Assembly (NCBI RefSeq): GCF_002007645.1
Contig: NZ_CP019791.1
Span: forward strand, 2,418,001-2,482,000
DNA: 64,000 nucleotides
Origin: Anaerohalosphaera lusitana
GTDB lineage: Bacteria > Planctomycetota > Phycisphaerae > Sedimentisphaerales > Anaerohalosphaeraceae
Reading direction: 5' to 3'
The position numbers and the translations under genes were made by a program. Below, piece after piece: positions 59,811 through 64,000 of this stretch (position 1 is the stretch's first letter; each line of letters opens with the position of its first letter). A model generated the notes under the pieces. The model worked only from the letters and a program-made list of their open reading frames with translations. It searched no databases and had not been told where the DNA came from.

Positions 59811-60803
59811 TTACTTCGCCAGAATCGAATCGATCTTTTTCAGCTCGTCGTCTGTAAGTTCCAGATTGTCAAGCGTCTTAACATTCTCCTCGATCTGCTC
59901 TACGCGGCTTGCGCCGATCAATACAGAAGTCATTCGCCTGTCCTTGAGCACCCAGGCCAAAGCTAGCTGCGCCAGACTCTGTCCTCGACCGGCTGCCAGA
60001 TCATTCAGTTCTCTCATCTTGCCGATCAACTCATCGGTAACTGTCTCTTCCTTTAAAAAGCCCCAAGGCTTAGAAGCCCGTGAATCTTCCGGAATGCCGT
60101 CAAGATATTTCTTTGTCAACAGTCCCTGTGCCAACGGACAAAAAGCGATTCCGCCGATTCCTTCATCTTCCAGAACATCCAGCAGGCCATCTTCGACCCA
60201 CCTGTCGAGAATAGAGTATCGAGGCTGATGTATCAGGCAGGGCGTGCCGAGATCTTTCAATATAGCTGCAGATCTTTTAGTCTGCTCGGCGGAATAATTG
60301 GAAAGTCCAACATAAAGAGCCTTACCCTGTTGAACCGCGGTTGCCAGTGCGCCCATCGTCTCTTCCAGAGGCGTGTCCGGATCGGGCCGATGGCTGTAGA
60401 AGATATCCACGTAATCGAGTCCCATACGTCCAAGCGACTGATCGAGACTGGCAAGTACATACTTGCGGCTGCCCCATTCGCCGTACGGGCCCGGCCACAT
60501 GTAATAGCCCGCTTTCGTCGATATCACCATCTCATCGCGGTAAGCAGCCATATCCTGAGCTAGTACCTTGCCGAAAGTCTCTTCCGCTGAACCGGCAGGG
60601 GGACCGTAATTGTTCGCCAGGTCAAAATGTGTGATCCCCAGATCGAACGCACGGTGGATCATTTCCCGGCTGTTCTCAAGCGTATCAACCCCGCCGAAAT
60701 TGTGCCACAACCCTAACGAAACAGCCGGCAGCTTGAGCCCGCTCCGGCCGCAGCGATTATATTTCATATTTTCGTAGCGTGCTTCAGTAGGTGTATAAGC
60801 CAT
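59811..60803 (-). CDS. Aldo/keto reductase (YghZ-like)
   Basis: 330 residues. TIM-barrel reductase with catalytic Asp/Tyr in ITHFDLANNYGPP, Lys in EMVISTKAGYYMWPGPYGEWGS, His in VDIFYSHRPDPDTP, and NADPH-binding C-terminal SVLIGASRVEQIEENV. The YMWPGPYGEWGSRKY stretch is characteristic of the YghZ/L-glyceraldehyde-3-phosphate reductase subgroup. Third gene in the order tdh-kbl-reductase, where it could reduce aldehydes such as those from threonine breakdown; this link is inference. Confidence 0.88.
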   Translation of the reverse strand: MAYTPTEARYENMKYNRCGRSGLKLPAVSLGLWHNFGGVDTLENSREMIHRAFDLGITHFDLANNYGPPAGSAEETFGKVLAQDMAAYRDEMVISTKAGYYMWPGPYGEWGSRKYVLASLDQSLGRMGLDYVDIFYSHRPDPDTPLEETMGALATAVQQGKALYVGLSNYSAEQTKRSAAILKDLGTPCLIHQPRYSILDRWVEDGLLDVLEDEGIGGIAFCPLAQGLLTKKYLDGIPEDSRASKPWGFLKEETVTDELIGKMRELNDLAAGRGQSLAQLALAWVLKDRRMTSVLIGASRVEQIEENVKTLDNLELTDDELKKIDSILAK

Positions 60804-60820
60804 TCTTAAGCTCCATTCAA

Positions 60821-62005
60821 CTAAACGCCTAGTTCTTCTTTTACTGCCGCGAACTGCTTGACCGCATAGTCAAGATCCTCTCTGCTGTGAGCCGCGGATA
60901 TCTGGCACCGGATACGTGCCTGACCCTTGGGAACCACCGGATAGAAGAAGCCTATAACATAAATACCCTTTTCCAGAAGCTTCTCAGCCATCTTCTGCGC
61001 AACTACAGCATCACCGAGCATGATAGGCACGATTGGATGCTCGCCCGCAATGATGTCGAAGCCCAGACTGCTCATCTGCGAGCGGAAATAGTTCGTATTC
61101 TCCCACAGCTTGTCGCGCAGATCTGTATTGCGTGAAAGCAGTTCGAGGACCTTTATCGAAGCTGAAGCGATCGTCGGCGAAAGTGTGTTCGAGAACAAAT
61201 AAGGCCGGCTTCTCTGGCGAAGCATTTCCACGATTTCCTTACGTGCCGAGGTATACCCGCCGCTTGCTCCGCCCAGAGCCTTGCCGAGTGTGCCGGTAAT
61301 GATGTCCACCCTGTCCATTACGCCGCAGTACTCGTGTGTGCCGCGACCCTTTTCGCCCATAAAGCCAACCGCATGCGAATCGTCGACCATCACGAGTGCG
61401 TCATATTTCTCAGCGAGATCACATATCTTGTCCAGCTTGGCAATTGTTCCGTCCATCGAGAACACGCCGTCTGTGGCGATCAGGCGGAAACGTGCGGACT
61501 GAGCCTGCTTTAGCTGTTCTTCAAGATCAGCCATGTCGCAGGTCTTGTAACGGTATCGCTGAGCCTTGCAGAGTCGAATGCCGTCGATGATGCTAGCGTG
61601 GTTCAACTGATCGCTGATAACCGCATCCTCGGCTGTGAGCAGCGTCTCGAAAAGACCGCCATTGGCATCGAAGCACGAACTGTAAAGGATCGTGTCCTCG
61701 GTCCCGAGAAACTCGGTTAGCTTTGCCTCCAGGTCCTTATGAACAGCCTGCGTACCGCATATAAAGCGAACAGAGCTGAGCCCAAAGCCCCATTTGTCAA
61801 AACTTTCGCGAGCAGCTTCGATTACCTCAGGGTTGTCCGCCAGCCCGAGATAATTATTCGCACAAAAATTGAGTACCTTCTGTCCGCTCTTGACCTCGAT
61901 CGAGGCGTCCTGCGGGCTGGTTATGATACGTTCGGACTTGTATAGCCCGGATTCTTTTATCTTCTGTAGTTCGCTGTTTAGATGATCTTTCATTGCGCCA
62001 AACAT
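60821..62005 (-). CDS. kbl: Glycine C-acetyltransferase (2-amino-3-ketobutyrate CoA ligase)
   Basis: 394 residues from the ATG at 62005, chosen because GGAAGGAG precedes it closely. PLP alpha-oxoamine synthase: [52 protein letters not shown] and the PLP lysine in [17 protein letters not shown]. Splits 2-amino-3-oxobutyrate with CoA to glycine and acetyl-CoA. Lies directly after tdh, which makes its substrate. Confidence 0.96.
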   Translation of the reverse strand: MFGAMKDHLNSELQKIKESGLYKSERIITSPQDASIEVKSGQKVLNFCANNYLGLADNPEVIEAARESFDKWGFGLSSVRFICGTQAVHKDLEAKLTEFLGTEDTILYSSCFDANGGLFETLLTAEDAVISDQLNHASIIDGIRLCKAQRYRYKTCDMADLEEQLKQAQSARFRLIATDGVFSMDGTIAKLDKICDLAEKYDALVMVDDSHAVGFMGEKGRGTHEYCGVMDRVDIITGTLGKALGGASGGYTSARKEIVEMLRQRSRPYLFSNTLSPTIASASIKVLELLSRNTDLRDKLWENTNYFRSQMSSLGFDIIAGEHPIVPIMLGDAVVAQKMAEKLLEKGIYVIGFFYPVVPKGQARIRCQISAAHSREDLDYAVKQFAAVKEELGV

Positions 62006-62040
62006 CTTCACTCCTTCCATATGCATAAAGCGGTTCTTTG

Positions 62041-63066
62041 TTAGCTTGTCCAGTCCAGCACTACCTTGCCCGATTTGCCGGACTTCATCGCTTCGAATCC
62101 TTTTTCGAATTCGGTATAGTGGTAACGATGCGTGATGATCGGTGTTATGTCAAGGCCCGACTGTATGAGCGTGGTCATTTTGTACCATGTCTCATACATG
62201 CGTCGGCCGTAGATGCCTTTTATTGTCAGACCGTTGAATACGACAGCATCCCAGTCGATAGACGTCTCCGGCAGTATGCCCAGCAAAGCTATCTTACCGC
62301 CGTGAGCCATATTGTGGATCATGTCATTGAAAGCGGTCGGATTGCCCGACATCTCGAATCCCACATCAAAGCCTTCTGTCATTGCCAGTGCCTTGATCGC
62401 GTCTTCGATCTTCTCACTGCGTACGTCAACCGTATGATCCGCGCCCATCGCCTTCGCCATTTCGAGACGGTGAGGATTGACATCGGTCACTACCACATAG
62501 CGGGCACCTGCTTTTTTGGCGATCGCTACACTCATTATTCCGATAGGACCTGCCCCCGTAATGAGCACATCCTCACCTACCAGATCATATTCCAGGGCGG
62601 TATGGGTCGCATTGCCCAGCGGATCGAAACATGACAGAACATCGGTCGGGATATTCGGATCACACAGCCATACGTTGGTGACAGGTATGGCCAGGTACTC
62701 CGCATATGCACCCGTACGATTCACGCCGACGCCCTTAGTGTCCTTGCACAGATGACGCCTGCCCGCAAGACAGTTTCTGCATCGGCCGCAGACGATATGC
62801 CCTTCGCCGCTGACCAGATCGCCTTTTTTCAGATCATGAACATTGGAGCCCATATCGACGATTCGGCCGACAAATTCGTGACCGACCGTCATCGGTGTTT
62901 TGATCGTCTTCTGGGCCCATTCGTCCCAGTTATAGATATGGACGTCGGTACCGCAAATCGCAGTTTTTTCGATCTTGATCAGAACGTCGTTGATGCCAAT
63001 CTCCGGTTCGGGAACATCATCGAGCCACAGACCCGGTTCAGGATACTTCTTTACTAGGGCTTTCAT
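62041..63066 (-). CDS. tdh: L-threonine 3-dehydrogenase
   Basis: 341 residues. Zinc-dependent medium-chain dehydrogenase: catalytic zinc Cys in [25 protein letters not shown], structural zinc cysteines in [15 protein letters not shown], and the NAD-binding [23 protein letters not shown] is typical of Tdh. Oxidises threonine to 2-amino-3-oxobutyrate, the substrate of the following kbl product; 35 bp between them. Confidence 0.96.
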   Translation of the reverse strand: MKALVKKYPEPGLWLDDVPEPEIGINDVLIKIEKTAICGTDVHIYNWDEWAQKTIKTPMTVGHEFVGRIVDMGSNVHDLKKGDLVSGEGHIVCGRCRNCLAGRRHLCKDTKGVGVNRTGAYAEYLAIPVTNVWLCDPNIPTDVLSCFDPLGNATHTALEYDLVGEDVLITGAGPIGIMSVAIAKKAGARYVVVTDVNPHRLEMAKAMGADHTVDVRSEKIEDAIKALAMTEGFDVGFEMSGNPTAFNDMIHNMAHGGKIALLGILPETSIDWDAVVFNGLTIKGIYGRRMYETWYKMTTLIQSGLDITPIITHRYHYTEFEKGFEAMKSGKSGKVVLDWTS

Positions 63067-63128
63067 TATTTTCGAGACTCCAATGTCAAAAGGGCGATTA
63101 TCGGCATAAACGGCCGCTCTCTCTGCTG

Positions 63129-64000
63129 CTATTTCTTCCTGGCAGCCCGCCGGCGGTCCGCTTCCTTGAGCAATCTTTTGCGTATTCTAATGGATTTGGG
63201 ACAGATTTCAACAAGTTCATCGTCCTGAATATATTCCAGCGTAGCTTCCAGGCTCATAACGCGCGGAGGCTTGACTCGGCTTGCATCATCTTTGCTCGAT
63301 GCACGGACATTTGTGAGCTGTTTTGTTTTGGTAACATTTACCAGGCAGTCATCATCCTTACAGTGTTCACCGACTACTTGACCTCCGTAGACCTGGTCAC
63401 CTGGCTTCACGAAGAAAACGCCTCTTTCAAAAAGCGAATCCAGCGCATACGCGGTTACGGGCCCAGTATCAGTTGCTATCATCACCCCCGCCTGTCTCTG
63501 CGGGATGGAACCCCGCATAGGGCCGTAACGTTCGAACGTGTGATGCATGATCGCTCTGCCCTGAGTTGCGGTTAGAAGTCTGGCATGCAGCCCGAACAGT
63601 CCTCTCGCCGGAATAAGGAATTCCATATGAACGAAATCACTCGCACCGCTTTTCGATTCCATATTGAGCATTTCACTGCGGCGGTCACCAAGAAGACTCA
63701 TCACGGAGTTCTGGCAATCCATCGGGCAGTCAATGGTCAGCAGCTCCAGCGGTTCCTGCTTGATGCCCTCCCTTTCGCGGAAAATCACGTTGGGCTTGCC
63801 CACGCAAATCTCGTAACCTTCACGCCGCATATTCTCCAGCAGAATGCCCAGGTGCATCAGCCCTCGCCCCGATACCATAAACTCCTCACCGGTCTGCCCC
63901 GGCTCTACTCGCAGAGCCACATTCGTCTGCAGCTCCTTGTCAAGGCGTTCCTTAATCTGGCGACTGGTAACATATTTGCCTTCTTTGCCGGCAAATGGAC
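63129..64000 (-). CDS. typA: GTP-binding protein TypA/BipA, C-terminal part (N-terminus outside window)
   Basis: About 289 C-terminal residues are visible and the frame stays open to the window edge (upstream residues include [18 protein letters not shown], typical of TypA). Present: domain III ([26 protein letters not shown]), domain V-like region and the TypA-specific C-terminal domain ([31 protein letters not shown] ... [15 protein letters not shown]-like [22 protein letters not shown]). A ribosome-associated translational GTPase. The G domain is not in view. The basic [15 protein letters not shown] end is usual. Confidence 0.95.
   Translation of the reverse strand, partial: PFAGKEGKYVTSRQIKERLDKELQTNVALRVEPGQTGEEFMVSGRGLMHLGILLENMRREGYEICVGKPNVIFREREGIKQEPLELLTIDCPMDCQNSVMSLLGDRRSEMLNMESKSGASDFVHMEFLIPARGLFGLHARLLTATQGRAIMHHTFERYGPMRGSIPQRQAGVMIATDTGPVTAYALDSLFERGVFFVKPGDQVYGGQVVGEHCKDDDCLVNVTKTKQLTNVRASSKDDASRVKPPRVMSLEATLEYIQDDELVEICPKSIRIRKRLLKEADRRRAARKK

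Noticed and set aside
1-64000. CRISPR array, prophage or toxin-antitoxin system
   Set aside because: No regularly spaced repeats, no cas, phage structural or antitoxin-like gene pairs were seen on either strand.

Overview
The window reads as one stretch of a bacterial chromosome with a Gram-negative envelope, most likely a planctomycete of the Phycisphaerae/Sedimentisphaerales type. This assignment is inferred from gene style and not from a marker search. Supporting signs are the Kdo genes next to a giant LptC/LptA-like protein, an oversized SecDF, a TPR protein fused to two RNA polymerase alpha-CTD-like modules, a Gfo/Idh/MocA oxidoreductase, a zinc-ribbon/membrane protein, and a hybrid type IV pilus/type II secretion locus.

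Layout. 0-4 kb (+): sugar phosphate and nucleotide-sugar genes (pgi cut by the window edge, mannose-1-phosphate guanylyltransferase, ruvX, pgl). 4-12.5 kb (-): a run from a TPR/alpha-CTD protein through a SpoIID-like lipoprotein, tgt, yajC and secDF, then a LysM protein behind a terminator. 12.8-14.6 kb (+): ResB/CcsA cytochrome c maturation pair. hisI (-) diverges from a flippase-like membrane protein (+). 16.4-27 kb (+): DUF502 protein, hpf, a permease-less PTS (EIIA, HPr, EI), DUF2344 protein, RNase E/G, then kdsD, kdsC and the 972-residue LptC-like protein.

27.1-31.8 kb is accessory DNA. A tRNA-Val gene is followed by an IS630-family element whose transposase is split by an IS1182-type element; both insertions have readable ends and target duplications. 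Beyond them lies an AT-rich zinc-ribbon membrane protein gene, and then a 24-bp exact copy of part of the tRNA, which looks like an attachment-site remnant. 31.9-35.3 kb: DUF1622 protein (-), then argH-thiL-tsaE (+).

35.4-53.4 kb is the most distinctive part: a long structured RNA leader with two mutually exclusive helices, three tandem GspG-like pseudopilins, GspI-, GspJ-, GspK- and GspH-like minor pseudopilins, PilM, PilN, PilO, a PilP/GspC-like protein, a secretin, a TPR protein, then a histidine kinase, a response regulator, a GAF/HD-GYP protein and a STAS protein, and finally the PilB/GspE ATPase and PilC/GspF platform. Together these could form an envelope-spanning pseudopilus machine with its own signalling cassette. 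No prepilin peptidase and no retraction ATPase is seen here.

53.5-64 kb: oxidoreductase, rpsO-pnp, a cold-shock protein and a sigma-54 activator on (+); then an aldo/keto reductase, kbl, tdh and the C-terminal part of typA on (-). Three good housekeeping promoters share the form TTGCAA/T-16-TAnAAT and a fourth (argH) is TTGACA-17-TATTAT.
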